64,000 bases of DNA from Paraburkholderia acidipaludis NBRC 101816 (GCF_000684975.1 NZ_BAXZ01000018.1:124001-188000), one strand, 5' to 3'. Positions 1 through 8,240 are shown, counted from the stretch's first letter. Translations and numbers: made by a program. Notes: a model not told the origin generated them from the sequence alone.

Positions 1-188
1 GCTACTTCCGCCCGATCAACGGCGAAGTGATCGAGGAACGCACGGACCGCTCGCACGGCATGCTACGCATCGAGGTGCGCTGCAAGCACTGCGGCGCGCA
101 TCTGGGCCACGTGTTCGAGGACGGTCCCGCCCCAACCGGCCTCCGGTATTGCATCAATTCGGCTGCGCTACAATTCGAGCCCAAGTGA
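1..188 (+). CDS. msrB: Peptide-methionine (R)-S-oxide reductase MsrB, 3' end only
   Basis: Only the last 61 codons are in the window; the 5' part lies outside. MsrB reduces the R-epimer of methionine sulfoxide in oxidised proteins. The visible part carries the second zinc-binding CxxC pair (CKHCG), the family block HLGHVFEDGPAPTGLRYCINS with the catalytic cysteine in RYCIN, and the usual short tail ending in FEPK. The reading frame is open from base 3 to a TGA at 186-188. A TACAAT box at 169-174 inside the last codons could serve the next gene, yciB. Identification is firm; its start cannot be seen. Confidence 0.93.
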   Translation, partial: YFRPINGEVIEERTDRSHGMLRIEVRCKHCGAHLGHVFEDGPAPTGLRYCINSAALQFEPK

Positions 189-251
189 CCGCGGCGCCCT
201 GGGCGTCGCGTCCCCTTTTTGCGGCGCACTTTGCAAACCTTCGGGCCGATA

Positions 252-785
252 ATGAAATTTCTGTTTGATCTGTTTCCGATCATCCTCTTCTTCGTTGCCT
301 TCAAGCTGTGGGGCATCTTCACGGCAACGGCCGTGGCCATCGTCGCAACGCTCGTGCAGATCGCGTGGGTGGCTTTCCGTCACCGCAAGGTCGATCCCAT
401 GCTGTGGGTATCGCTCGCCATCGTCGTGGTGTTCGGCGGCGCGACGCTCGTGCTGCACGACGAAACCTTCATCAAGTGGAAGCCCACCGTGCTGTACTGG
501 GCCTTCTCGGTCGCGCTGCTGGGCGCGCAGCTGGGCTTCGGCAAGAACCTCATCGAGACGATGATGGGCAAGCAGATCACGCTGCCGCACCGCGTCTGGA
601 CGCAGCTCAATCTGATCTGGGCGATCTTCTTCGTGCTGCTCGGCCTCGTGAACCTCTTCGTCGCGTTCCACTTCTCGACCGACGCGTGGGTGGACTTCAA
701 GCTCTTTGGCGCAACCGGCATTCTCGTGGTGTTCATCGTCGGGCAGAGCCTGTGGCTTTCGCGTTACATCAAGGAAGAGGAATGA
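252..785 (+). CDS. yciB: Septation protein A / inner membrane protein YciB
   Basis: Encodes 177 residues and is almost entirely hydrophobic, with about five membrane segments, beginning MKFLFDLFPIILFFVAFKL, the standard YciB (IspA/IspZ) N-terminus. The family acts in the inner membrane and is linked to cell envelope synthesis and septation; its biochemical role is not settled. The ATG at 252 is chosen because it gives the conserved N-terminus; an in-frame alternative start at 219 would add an unconserved 11-residue stretch. Its TGA overlaps the ATG of the next gene by four bases (ATGA), so yciB and bolA are probably translationally coupled. Confidence 0.93.
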   Translation: MKFLFDLFPIILFFVAFKLWGIFTATAVAIVATLVQIAWVAFRHRKVDPMLWVSLAIVVVFGGATLVLHDETFIKWKPTVLYWAFSVALLGAQLGFGKNLIETMMGKQITLPHRVWTQLNLIWAIFFVLLGLVNLFVAFHFSTDAWVDFKLFGATGILVVFIVGQSLWLSRYIKEEE

Positions 786-1093
786 GCGACGTCTTCCTGA
801 ACGCCAGCCCGGCCGAACGCATGGCGCTGATCGAGTCGCGCCTCGCGGCGGCGCTTGCGCCCATCGCGTCGATCGCGGTGCGCGACGACAGTGCGCAGCA
901 CGCGGGCCATGCCGGCGCCGCGGCCGGCGGCCATTACAGCGTCACGATCGTGGCCGCCGCATTCGCGGGGAAAGCCCGCGTGGCAAGGCATCGCATGGTG
1001 TATGATGCGCTGGCCGAGGCGATGCAGCGCGGCATCCACGCGCTCGCGATCACGGCGCTCACGCCCGAAGAAGCCGCAGCGCTGCCACGGTAG
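782..1093 (+). CDS. BolA family protein
   Basis: A 103-residue BolA-fold protein. BolA proteins pair with monothiol glutaredoxins in iron-sulfur cluster handling and, in some bacteria, act as transcription regulators. The signature ARVARHRMVYDAL followed by IHALAITALTPEE is the conserved second half of the family. It starts inside the stop codon of yciB, and the yciB-bolA-parvulin order is a familiar Burkholderiaceae arrangement. The central segment (DDSAQHAGHAGAAAGGHY) carries the usual loop with extra Ala/Gly. Which BolA subfamily it belongs to cannot be said from the sequence alone. Confidence 0.9.
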   Translation: MSDVFLNASPAERMALIESRLAAALAPIASIAVRDDSAQHAGHAGAAAGGHYSVTIVAAAFAGKARVARHRMVYDALAEAMQRGIHALAITALTPEEAAALPR

Positions 1094-1185
1094 CCCTGCT
1101 TTCCGGTTCGCCTTTTAGTTTCTCTTGCATTTTCCATTCGTTCCCGTTTAGTTGCCCTTTGGGTTCGCCCTGTTAGGACTTTCCG

Positions 1186-1965
1186 ATGACCTTGAAGAAA
1201 ACCCGTCTCTGGGTGTTGCTGGCTGCTTGCGCGGCGGCTCCCGCTTTCGCGCAGAACATCGCCGTCGTGAACGGCACGCCGATTCCCAAAGCACGCGCCG
1301 ACGCGCTCGTCGAACAGCTCGTCCACCAAGGCCAGCAGGACTCCCCGCAGCTGCAGGCGGCCGTGCGTGAAGAACTCGTGAACCGCGAGATCCTGATGCA
1401 GGAAGCGATTCGCGAAGGCATTCCGAACCAGCCGGACGTGAAGGCGCAGATCGCCGTGGCCCAGCAGACGGTCGTGCTGCGCGCGCTGATCGAAAACTTC
1501 GTGAAGAACAATCAGCCGACCGACGCCGAAGTCAAGGCGCGCTACGACCAGTTGATCAAGGACGCGGGCGGCAGCGAGTATCACCTGCACCACATCCTCG
1601 TGGACAACGAGCAGGAAGCGAAGGACCTGATCGCGAAGATCAAGGCCGGCGCGAGCTTCGAAGACCTCGCGAAGCAGTACTCGAAGGACCCGGGCTCGGC
1701 GAAGAACGGCGGCGACCTCGACTGGTCGGATCCGAAGGCCTACGTGCCCGAATTCGCCGCGGCGGCAACGCATCTGCAAAAAGGCCAGATGACTGATGCT
1801 CCGGTGCACACGCAGTTCGGCTGGCACATCATCCGCGTGGACGACATCCGCCCGATCACGCCGCCGCCGCTCGACCAGGTGCGCCCGCAGATCACGCAGC
1901 AACTGCAGCAGGAAAAGCTGCAGGCGTTCGAAGAGAATCTGCGCAAGCAGGCAAAGATCCAGTAA
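1186..1965 (+). CDS. Secreted peptidyl-prolyl cis-trans isomerase, parvulin (PpiC) type
   Basis: A 259-residue periplasmic foldase. Residues 1-22 form a Sec signal peptide (MTLKKTRLWVLLAACAAAPAFA), followed by a SurA-like helical region and a single parvulin domain at about residues 130-225, recognisable by YHLHHILVDNE, the GGDLDW block and TQFGWHIIRVDD. It resembles the PrsA/PpiC group that helps outer-membrane and exported proteins fold. The gene stands 92 bp after bolA and is closed by a strong intrinsic terminator, so it is either the last gene of the yciB-bolA unit or transcribed alone. Confidence 0.92.
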   Translation: MTLKKTRLWVLLAACAAAPAFAQNIAVVNGTPIPKARADALVEQLVHQGQQDSPQLQAAVREELVNREILMQEAIREGIPNQPDVKAQIAVAQQTVVLRALIENFVKNNQPTDAEVKARYDQLIKDAGGSEYHLHHILVDNEQEAKDLIAKIKAGASFEDLAKQYSKDPGSAKNGGDLDWSDPKAYVPEFAAAATHLQKGQMTDAPVHTQFGWHIIRVDDIRPITPPPLDQVRPQITQQLQQEKLQAFEENLRKQAKIQ

Positions 1966-1989
1966 CGCGCCCGGCGCGATGCTGTGACG

Positions 1990-2023
1990 AAAAACCCGCG
2001 ACCTTGATGGCGCGGGTTTTTTG
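1990..2023 (+). terminator. Intrinsic terminator after the parvulin gene
   Basis: The inverted repeat AAACCCGCG / CGCGGGTTT with a short loop is followed by a run of T. It sits 25 bp after the stop codon and marks the left border of the toxin cassette that follows. Confidence 0.9.
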
Positions 2024-2073
2024 TTGGCCCTCTCTTTTGCCTGTTGCTGCATGCGCTGGCCGCGACCACGCAG

Positions 2074-3198
2074 CTATCCGGGAAGCTCGCTCAGCTCGTA
2101 GCTCGTGCTCCGGCCGCCGCCCTTCGTCTTCCGCAACACCCCACGCGTCAGCAAATCGTTGATGTCGCGCAAGGCCGTATCGGAAGAACATTTGGCAATG
2201 GCAGCCCATTTGCCGCTCGTGAGCTTGCCGTCGAAACCATCGAGCAGTTTGTTAAGCAGCTTCACCTGGCGCTCGTTGAATGGCGACGTCGCCCACTCGC
2301 GCCAGAAGCGCGCCTTGGTCAGCACCGCATCGAGCGTGAACTGCGCCTGGTCGACCGCACGATGTAGCGCGTCGAAGAACCAGAGCAGCCACTCCGTCAC
2401 ATCCAGGCCCCGCTTCTGCGTGCGCTCCAGAATGTCGTAGTATCCCGCTCGCTCTCGCTGAATCTGAGCCGACAGACTGTAGAACCGTTGCAGGCTGCCG
2501 TCGGCTCGGGCGAGCAGCAAATCGCCGATCGCCCGGGCGATCCGGCCATTGCCGTCGTCGAACGGGTGCAGTGTCACGAACCATAGATGACCGAGGCCGG
2601 CCCTGATCAGCAGCGGCTCTTTGACGGGACCGTTGATCCAGTCGAGGAAGCGGCCGGTTTCGGCCTCCAGCCGGTTTGCGGGCGGCGCTTCGAAATGCAC
2701 GCGCTGGCGGCCGATCGGACCCGACACCACCTGCATGGGTCCGCTGGCGTCGTCGCGCCAGGCGCCGACGTTGATCCGGGAAAGACCCGCATAGCCCGTG
2801 GGGAACAATGCGGCGTGCCAGCCGAACAGGCGTTCTCTCGTGACCGGAGACTCGCTGTGGGCCGTGGCGTCGAGCACCATCTCGACCACGCCTTCCACAT
2901 GACGGTCCACCGGCGCGAGCGCGCCGACGTCCACGCCCAGACGGCGCGCAATGGACGAGCGTACCGATTGGACGTCGAGCCGTTCGCCCTCGATCTCGCT
3001 GGTCTTGACAACGTCCTCGGTGAGCGCGGCGAGGCTGGCCTGGTCGCGCAGCGCCATGCCGACGTCGGCCAGCCGTCCCGTCAACACGCCTTGGGCGCGA
3101 CTGACCTCGGCCATGGGCGCTGCCAGTTTCGCCAGGTCGAAACGCCAGCTTGGCCAGTCGTTGGCCTGCCAGATGTAGGTGTAATCGCCGCTATTCAT
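2074..3198 (-). CDS. Fic family protein with DUF4172-type N-terminus, self-inhibited class II
   Basis: A 374-residue Fic protein, expected to transfer AMP from ATP to a target hydroxyl. The N-terminus (YTYIWQANDWPSWRFD) matches the domain called DUF4172. The inhibitory helix motif [ST]xxxE[GN] is present as TSEIEG at 66-71, upstream of the Fic core, which defines class II. The catalytic motif HPFDDGNGRIAR is intact at 211-222, with catalytic His211. The C-terminal 70 residues (ERQVKLLNKLLDG ... GGGRSTSYEL) look like a winged helix-turn-helix, so it may bind its own promoter; two matching palindromes lie at and just above its start codon. It is read toward the parvulin gene and shares the cassette with a VapBC-type pair. 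Its target is unknown. Confidence 0.92.
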   Translation of the reverse strand: MNSGDYTYIWQANDWPSWRFDLAKLAAPMAEVSRAQGVLTGRLADVGMALRDQASLAALTEDVVKTSEIEGERLDVQSVRSSIARRLGVDVGALAPVDRHVEGVVEMVLDATAHSESPVTRERLFGWHAALFPTGYAGLSRINVGAWRDDASGPMQVVSGPIGRQRVHFEAPPANRLEAETGRFLDWINGPVKEPLLIRAGLGHLWFVTLHPFDDGNGRIARAIGDLLLARADGSLQRFYSLSAQIQRERAGYYDILERTQKRGLDVTEWLLWFFDALHRAVDQAQFTLDAVLTKARFWREWATSPFNERQVKLLNKLLDGFDGKLTSGKWAAIAKCSSDTALRDINDLLTRGVLRKTKGGGRSTSYELSELPG

Positions 3199-3208
3199 GC
3201 GGTGATTA
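3182..3208. promoter_or_regulatory. Palindrome over the fic start codon (candidate operator 1)
   Basis: 27-bp inverted repeat: left arm TAATCGCCGC (3182-3191), 7-bp spacer containing part of the start codon, right arm GCGGTGATTA (3199-3208). Nine of ten arm positions pair. It covers the fic ATG (3196-3198) and the first coding bases, so a protein bound here would block initiation. Confidence 0.6.
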
Positions 3209-3235
3209 TGGGCGGCATTCGCCGCAGGGGCAAGT

Positions 3236-3262
3236 TAATCGCCGCATTTTATGCAGCGATTA
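3236..3262. promoter_or_regulatory. Upstream palindrome of fic (candidate operator 2)
   Basis: A second 27-bp inverted repeat with the same geometry as the one over the start codon: left arm TAATCGCCGC (3236-3245), 7-bp spacer, right arm GCAGCGATTA (3253-3262). The two left arms are identical and lie 54 bp apart. Extra half-sites ATTCGCCGC occur at 3217 and 3270, so the whole region looks like a diverged 54-bp tandem duplication. Confidence 0.6.
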
Positions 3263-3300
3263 GGGGGGTATTCGCCGCAACCTGAGCCGGCCCGTGCTGG

Positions 3301-3687
3301 TTAGGCCAGGATAATGGAGTCGCTGTATCGTGCGACTTGCTGGTCATGCGTGATCAACCTCAGCGGTTCAGTCAGGGCCTGGGCCACGAGGAGCCGGTCA
3401 AACGGATCCTGGTGATGCGACGGTAGCGCTTCGACAGCCGTTGCATGCTCGGCTTCGATTGGCAGGATGCGATACCCCGCTTCCCTGAAGTAATCCAACG
3501 CGGCTTTTCCAGATACCGGCATATCGCCGCGTTGCAGGGAATGCTTGATGCCGATTTCCCAGAGGCTCGCAACACTCACGAAGACGGTGCTGGTTTGCGC
3601 CAGAATCAGATCTCGCGCCGTTGAGGACAATTTCGGGCTATCCGTGATGGCCCAAAGCGCGATATGCGTGTCGAGCAGAAGATTCAC
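3301..3687 (-). CDS. PIN-domain toxin of a VapBC-type toxin-antitoxin pair
   Basis: A 128-residue PIN-domain protein, expected to be a magnesium-dependent RNase that cuts tRNA or rRNA when free of its antitoxin. The acidic active-site residues are visible: Asp6 in LLLDTHIALW, Glu44 in SLWEIGIK, Asp94 and Asp97 in HHQDPFDRLL, and Asp115 in THDQQ. The start is a GTG at 3685-3687 that overlaps the antitoxin stop codon by four bases, the coupling usual for these pairs. The LLDTHIALW start and the DPFDR motif place it with the VapC group that partners Phd/YefM-like antitoxins. Confidence 0.92.
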   Translation of the reverse strand: MNLLLDTHIALWAITDSPKLSSTARDLILAQTSTVFVSVASLWEIGIKHSLQRGDMPVSGKAALDYFREAGYRILPIEAEHATAVEALPSHHQDPFDRLLVAQALTEPLRLITHDQQVARYSDSIILA

Positions 3688-3932
3688 GCGCCGCGTCCAT
3701 AGAAGAGGTTTGCCACCTCTTCATTGTGGGCGTCGATGTCGTCGGGAACCTCGAAGCGCCCCTTGGCCACGCCAATGCGCCGTTCCACGGGCGCGACCGG
3801 AGCCAGCGGCACGAGTCGCGCGACCGGCCGGCCGCCGCGGGCAATGATGATTTCCGCTTCGCGCCCCAATTCGACGTCCTCCACCAGGCGCGACAGGGAC
3901 GACTTGGCTTCAAGCATGTTGACGTAGTTCAT
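3684..3932 (-). CDS. Antitoxin of the Phd/YefM (VapB) family
   Basis: An 82-residue antitoxin that should bind the downstream PIN toxin and repress its own operon. The N-terminal half (VNMLEAKSSLSRLVEDVELGREAEIIIARGGRPVARLVPL) is the Phd/YefM DNA-binding fold; the C-terminal half (VPDDIDAHNEEVANLFYG) is the toxin-binding tail. It precedes the toxin on the minus strand with a 4-bp overlap. A likely -10 box and inverted repeat lie directly upstream of its ATG. Confidence 0.92.
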   Translation of the reverse strand: MNYVNMLEAKSSLSRLVEDVELGREAEIIIARGGRPVARLVPLAPVAPVERRIGVAKGRFEVPDDIDAHNEEVANLFYGRGA

Positions 3933-3946
3933 GGGCGCTCCCGTTT

Positions 3947-3971
3947 AATATACTTAGTCTAGTCTGGCTAA
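3947..3971 (-). promoter_or_regulatory. Promoter and candidate operator of the toxin-antitoxin operon
   Basis: On the minus strand a TATATT box (3947-3952) lies 15 bp before the antitoxin ATG, and directly upstream is an imperfect inverted repeat TTAGYC-6bp-GRCTAA (3954-3971) in the -10/-35 interval, where Phd-type antitoxins normally bind to autorepress. No mapping data support it beyond position and symmetry. Confidence 0.45.
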
Positions 3972-4018
3972 TCTCGTGAATCAAGCCGACACCGAATCGG
4001 CACCGAATGCCACGCAAC

Positions 4019-4047
4019 AAAAAGCCGACCTCGCGGGTCGGCTTTTT
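4019..4047 (-). terminator. Intrinsic terminator of purL
   Basis: Stem AAAAAGCCGACC / GGTCGGCTTTTT with a short loop, 33 bp beyond the purL stop on the minus strand. It is symmetrical and would work in both directions. It closes the right side of the toxin cassette. Confidence 0.88.
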
Positions 4048-4079
4048 GTCGTCAAGGCAAGGGGTAACGAACGCTCCCC

Positions 4080-7000
4080 TTAGCTCACCCACTTGCGCGC
4101 ATTGCGGAACGCGCGCATCCACGGGCTCGCCTCGCCCCAGGCCTCCGGATGCCAGCTCATCGTCACCGTGCGCTGCACGCGCTCCGTGTGCGGCATCAGC
4201 ACCGTGAAGCGGCCGTCCGGCGTCGTCACCGAGGTGATGCCCTGCGGCGAGCCGTTCGGGTTGAACGGATAACCCTCGGTAGCCTGCCCGCGGTGATCGA
4301 CATAGCGCATCGCCACGGCCACCTTCGAAAGGTCGCCCTGCTGCGAAAAGTCGGCGTAGCCTTCGCCGTGCGCCACCGCCACCGGAATGCGCGAACCTTC
4401 CATGCCCGCGAAGAAGATCGACGGCGAACTCTGCACTTCCACGAGCGAGAAGCGCGCTTCGAACTGCTCCGACTTGTTGCGCGTGAACTTCGGCCACGCT
4501 TCCGCGCCGGGGATCATCGAGGCGAGACTCGACAGCATCTGGCAACCGTTGCAGATACCGAGCGCGAACGTGTCCGGACGCGCGAAGAAGGCGGCGAACA
4601 TGTCCGCGAGCCTAGCGTTGAAGCGGATCGTCTTCGCCCAGCCCTCGCCCGCGCCCAGCACGTCGCCATACGAGAAGCCGCCGCACGCCACGGCGCCCGC
4701 GAAGTCGGCGAGCGTCGCGCGGCCTTCCAGCAGGTCGCTCATGTGGACGTCGTGGGCGTCGAAGCCCGCGCGGTCGAATGCGTAGGCGGTCTCCAGATGC
4801 GAGTTCACGCCCTGCTCGCGCAGGATCGCGACGCGCGGGCGCGCCCCGGTCGCGACGAACGGCGCGGCGATGTCCTCGGCCGCGTCGAACGTGAGATGCG
4901 GCTGCATGCCCGGATCGGCCGCGTCGAGCAACGCGTCGTATTCGGCATCGGCGCAGGCCGGATTGTCGCGCAGGCGCGCGATGCGCCAGCTCACTTCGCT
5001 CCAGGCGCGCTGCAGTTCGGCGCGCGGCGCTTCGTAGATGCGCTTCGCGTCGCGATAGATCTCGATCGCGTCGCGGTCGTTCAGTTGGCCGACCACGTGC
5101 GAGCAAGCCGAAAGACCATGCTGACGGAGCACCGCGAACACGGCGTCGCGCTGTTGCGCCGGCACCTGGATCACGGCGCCGAGCTCCTCGGAGAACAGCG
5201 CGCGCAGCGTGCGGTCCTCGCGGCGGCCGCTCGTCTGCTTCGCCCAGTCCTTGGCGTCGCCATAGTCGGATTCGTGTTCGGAGTCGAGCGCCAGCATGTC
5301 CACGTTCAGCGACACACCGGTGTGGCCCGCGAATGCCATTTCGCAGACGGTCGCCCAAAGACCGCCGTCCGAGCGGTCGTGGTAAGCGAGCAGTTGTTCG
5401 TTGGCGTTCAGTTGCTGGATGGCCGTGAAGAACTGCTTGAGGTCTTCGGCGCTGTCCACGTCCGGCACCGCGTCCCCCACCTGCTGCGTGACCTGCGCGA
5501 AGATGCTGCCGCCGAGGCGGTTTTTGCCGCGGCCCAGATCGATCGCGATCAGCACGGAGTCGACGCCGCGACCCGCTTCGTCGGTACGGCGCAGTTGCGG
5601 CGTGAGATGGCGGCGCACGTCCTCGACCGGCGCGAACGCCGAGATGATGAGCGACACCGGCGCGACGACTTCCTTCGCCACGCCCGCGTCGTTCCACTTC
5701 GTGCGCATCGAGAGCGAATCCTTGCCCACCGGAATGCCGATGCCGAGCGCCGGGCACAGCTCCATGCCGATCGCCTTCACGGTGTCGTAGAGCGCGGCGT
5801 CCTCGCCCGGCGCGCCGCACGCGGCCATCCAGTTCGCCGATAGCTTGAGCTTGTCGAGCGAGGCGATGGGCGCGGACGCGATGTTCGTGATCGCCTCGCC
5901 CACGGCCATGCGGCCCGATGCGGGCGCATCGATCACGGCGAGCGGCGTGCGCTCGGCCATCGTCATCGCCTCACCCTTGTAGCCGGCGTAGTCGAGCGCG
6001 GTGATCGCGCAGTCGGCCACCGGCACCTGCCACGGGCCCACCATCTGGTCGCGCACGCTCGTGCCGCCCACCGAGCGGTCGCCGATGGTGATGAGGAAGG
6101 ACTTGCTGCCGACAGTCGGATGGCGCAGCACACTCTTCGCGACTTCGTCGAAGGCGATGCCGGTCACGTCCACGGGCACGAGCGGCGTGCTCGCGTGCGC
6201 GACGTCGCGATGCATGCGCGGCGGCTTGCCGAGCAGGATGTCCATCGGCATGTCGACGGGCTGGTGGCCGCCGTTCGCGGCAAGCGCCGCTTCGTCGGTG
6301 TCGATCAGCTTGAGTTCGCGCGCTTCGGTCGCGACGCCCACGACCGCGAACGGGCAGCGCTCGCGCACGCAGATCGCTTCGAAGGCCGGCAGGTCAGCGG
6401 GCGAAATCGCGAGGACATAGCGCTCCTGCGATTCGTTCGACCAGATTTCGCGCGGCGAGAGGCCGGATTCTTCCAGTTGCACCTTGCGCAGTTCGAAGCG
6501 CGCGCCCTTGTCGGCGCCGTCCACGAGCTCGGGGAACGCGTTCGAGAGACCGCCCGCGCCCACGTCGTGAATGGAGAGAATCGGGTTGCCCTCGCCCAGT
6601 TGCCAGCACGAGTTGATGACTTCCTGCGCGCGGCGTTCGATTTCGGGGTTGCCGCGCTGCACGGAGTCGAAGTCGAGTTCGGCGGTATTGGTGCCGGTCG
6701 CCATCGAGCTGGCCGCGCCGCCGCCCATGCCGATGCGCATGCCGGGGCCGCCGATCTGGATCAGCAGCGTGCCCGCCGGCAGGTCGTGCTTGTGCGTGTG
6801 CTGCGCGCTGATATTGCCGATGCCGCCCGCGATCATGATCGGCTTGTGGTAGCCGCGCACGGTGCCCGCCACGTTCTGCTCGTAGACGCGGAAATAGCCG
6901 CCCAGGTTCGGGCGGCCGAATTCGTTGTTGAACGCGGCGCCGCCGAGCGGCCCGTCGATCATGATCTGCAGCGGCGAGGCAATGCGGTCCGGACGGCCAT

Positions 7001-8165
7001 AGGCCTGCGCCTCATCGGCCGGATTGCGGTGCGCGGGCGGCATGGCCGCGTCGCGCGCGTTTTCCCACGTTTCGCGTGCTTCGGGCAAATCGAGGTTCGA
7101 GACCGTGAAGCCCGTGAGACCGGCCTTCGGACGGGCGCCGCGGCCCGTCGCGCCTTCGTCGCGGATTTCGCCGCCCGAGCCCGTTGCCGCGCCCGCGAAC
7201 GGCGAGATCGCCGTGGGGTGGTTGTGCGTCTCCACCTTCATCAGCGTGTGCGTGAGTTCGGTGTGGCGGCCGTATTGCTCGCCCGGGGCACCGCTTGCCG
7301 CGCTCTTGCGCGGGAACCAGCGCTCGGCCACGGCGCCTTCCATGATCGACGAGTTGTCCGAATACGCGACGATCGTGCCTTGCGGGCTCATCTTCTCGGT
7401 GTTGCGGATCATCGCGAAGAGCGAGAGCTCCTGCTCCTTGCCGTCGATCGTCCAGGTCGCGTTGAAGATCTTGTGGCGGCAGTGTTCGCTGTTGGCCTGC
7501 GCGAACATCATCAGCTCGACGTCGGTGGGATTGCGCTCGAGCTTCGTGAACGCGTTGACGAGATAGTCGATTTCGTCGTCGGCAAGCGCGAGGCCCAGTT
7601 CGCCGTTCGCCGTCTCGAGCGCCTTGCGGCCGTGGCCCAGCACGTCGACGGTCTGCATCGGCTTTGCCGGCAGTTCGTCGAAGAGATGCATCGCCACGTC
7701 GCGCGAGGCCGCCACGCTTTCCGTCATGCGGTCGTGCAGCGCCGCCGCAACCGCTTCGCGCGCTTCGTCGGACAGCGTCTTCTTGCCGCCGAGCAGCCCC
7801 GACTTCAGCACGACCGTATATTCGACGCCGCGCTCGATGCGGCGCACCTGTTCGAGGCCGCAGTGATGCGCGATGTCCGTGGCCTTGCTTGCCCACGGCG
7901 ACACCGTGCCGAAGCGCGGCACGACGAGGAACGTCACCGCGCTGCCGCGCTCCTGCGGTGCTGCGAACGGCGCGCCGTAGTGCATGAGCGCTTCGATCTT
8001 CGCGCTGTCCTCGGCGCTGAGCGGCGCAGCCGCATTGACGAAGTGCAGATACTGGCCGTGCACGCCGACGATGTTGGCGTCGATACGCTGAAGCGTTTCG
8101 AGCAGACGGGTTTGACGGAAGTCGGAGAGGGCCGAAGCACCGGGGAAACACGAGAAGTGGGCCAT
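4080..8165 (-). CDS. purL: Phosphoribosylformylglycinamidine synthase (single-chain PurL)
   Basis: A 1361-residue enzyme, the length of the single-chain form in proteobacteria. It makes formylglycinamidine ribonucleotide from FGAR, ATP and glutamine in purine synthesis. The ATP-binding synthase half is recognisable by MMFAQANSEHCRHKIFNA, KVETHNHPTAISPFAGAATG and GGAASSMATGTNTAELDFDSVQRGNPE; the C-terminal glutaminase domain carries GICNGCQML with the nucleophile Cys1205 and a late PHTER ... WHPEAW block. The ATG gives the standard MAHFSCFPGASALS start. A TATAAT box 168 bp upstream and a cluster of 13-bp repeats lie in the leader. Confidence 0.97.
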   Translation of the reverse strand: MAHFSCFPGASALSDFRQTRLLETLQRIDANIVGVHGQYLHFVNAAAPLSAEDSAKIEALMHYGAPFAAPQERGSAVTFLVVPRFGTVSPWASKATDIAHHCGLEQVRRIERGVEYTVVLKSGLLGGKKTLSDEAREAVAAALHDRMTESVAASRDVAMHLFDELPAKPMQTVDVLGHGRKALETANGELGLALADDEIDYLVNAFTKLERNPTDVELMMFAQANSEHCRHKIFNATWTIDGKEQELSLFAMIRNTEKMSPQGTIVAYSDNSSIMEGAVAERWFPRKSAASGAPGEQYGRHTELTHTLMKVETHNHPTAISPFAGAATGSGGEIRDEGATGRGARPKAGLTGFTVSNLDLPEARETWENARDAAMPPAHRNPADEAQAYGRPDRIASPLQIMIDGPLGGAAFNNEFGRPNLGGYFRVYEQNVAGTVRGYHKPIMIAGGIGNISAQHTHKHDLPAGTLLIQIGGPGMRIGMGGGAASSMATGTNTAELDFDSVQRGNPEIERRAQEVINSCWQLGEGNPILSIHDVGAGGLSNAFPELVDGADKGARFELRKVQLEESGLSPREIWSNESQERYVLAISPADLPAFEAICVRERCPFAVVGVATEARELKLIDTDEAALAANGGHQPVDMPMDILLGKPPRMHRDVAHASTPLVPVDVTGIAFDEVAKSVLRHPTVGSKSFLITIGDRSVGGTSVRDQMVGPWQVPVADCAITALDYAGYKGEAMTMAERTPLAVIDAPASGRMAVGEAITNIASAPIASLDKLKLSANWMAACGAPGEDAALYDTVKAIGMELCPALGIGIPVGKDSLSMRTKWNDAGVAKEVVAPVSLIISAFAPVEDVRRHLTPQLRRTDEAGRGVDSVLIAIDLGRGKNRLGGSIFAQVTQQVGDAVPDVDSAEDLKQFFTAIQQLNANEQLLAYHDRSDGGLWATVCEMAFAGHTGVSLNVDMLALDSEHESDYGDAKDWAKQTSGRREDRTLRALFSEELGAVIQVPAQQRDAVFAVLRQHGLSACSHVVGQLNDRDAIEIYRDAKRIYEAPRAELQRAWSEVSWRIARLRDNPACADAEYDALLDAADPGMQPHLTFDAAEDIAAPFVATGARPRVAILREQGVNSHLETAYAFDRAGFDAHDVHMSDLLEGRATLADFAGAVACGGFSYGDVLGAGEGWAKTIRFNARLADMFAAFFARPDTFALGICNGCQMLSSLASMIPGAEAWPKFTRNKSEQFEARFSLVEVQSSPSIFFAGMEGSRIPVAVAHGEGYADFSQQGDLSKVAVAMRYVDHRGQATEGYPFNPNGSPQGITSVTTPDGRFTVLMPHTERVQRTVTMSWHPEAWGEASPWMRAFRNARKWVS

Positions 8166-8179
8166 GGACTGGGGCGTTG

Positions 8180-8240
8180 CGTCGAAGTTACGTCGCGAGT
8201 TGGCGTCGTGGATTTGCGTCGCGAATTTGCGTCATGAAGC
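8180..8240. repeat. Degenerate 13-bp tandem repeats in the purL leader
   Basis: Five consecutive units on the plus strand begin with CGTC: CGTCGAAGTTA, CGTCGCGAGTTGG, CGTCGTGGATTTG, CGTCGCGAATTTG and CGTCATGAAGC. The three full central units are 13 bp. They start 15 bp before the purL start codon and so lie in its 5' leader. Confidence 0.6.

Noticed and set aside
8188..8235. A 15-codon leader peptide before purL
   Set aside because: Not annotated as a gene because it lacks a Shine-Dalgarno site and overlaps the tandem repeat; kept only as a finding.
6120..8237. Long open frame (705 codons) on the plus strand opposite purL
   Set aside because: It lies wholly antisense to purL; its translation is Arg/Ala/Val-rich with no domain, as expected from GC-rich third positions.
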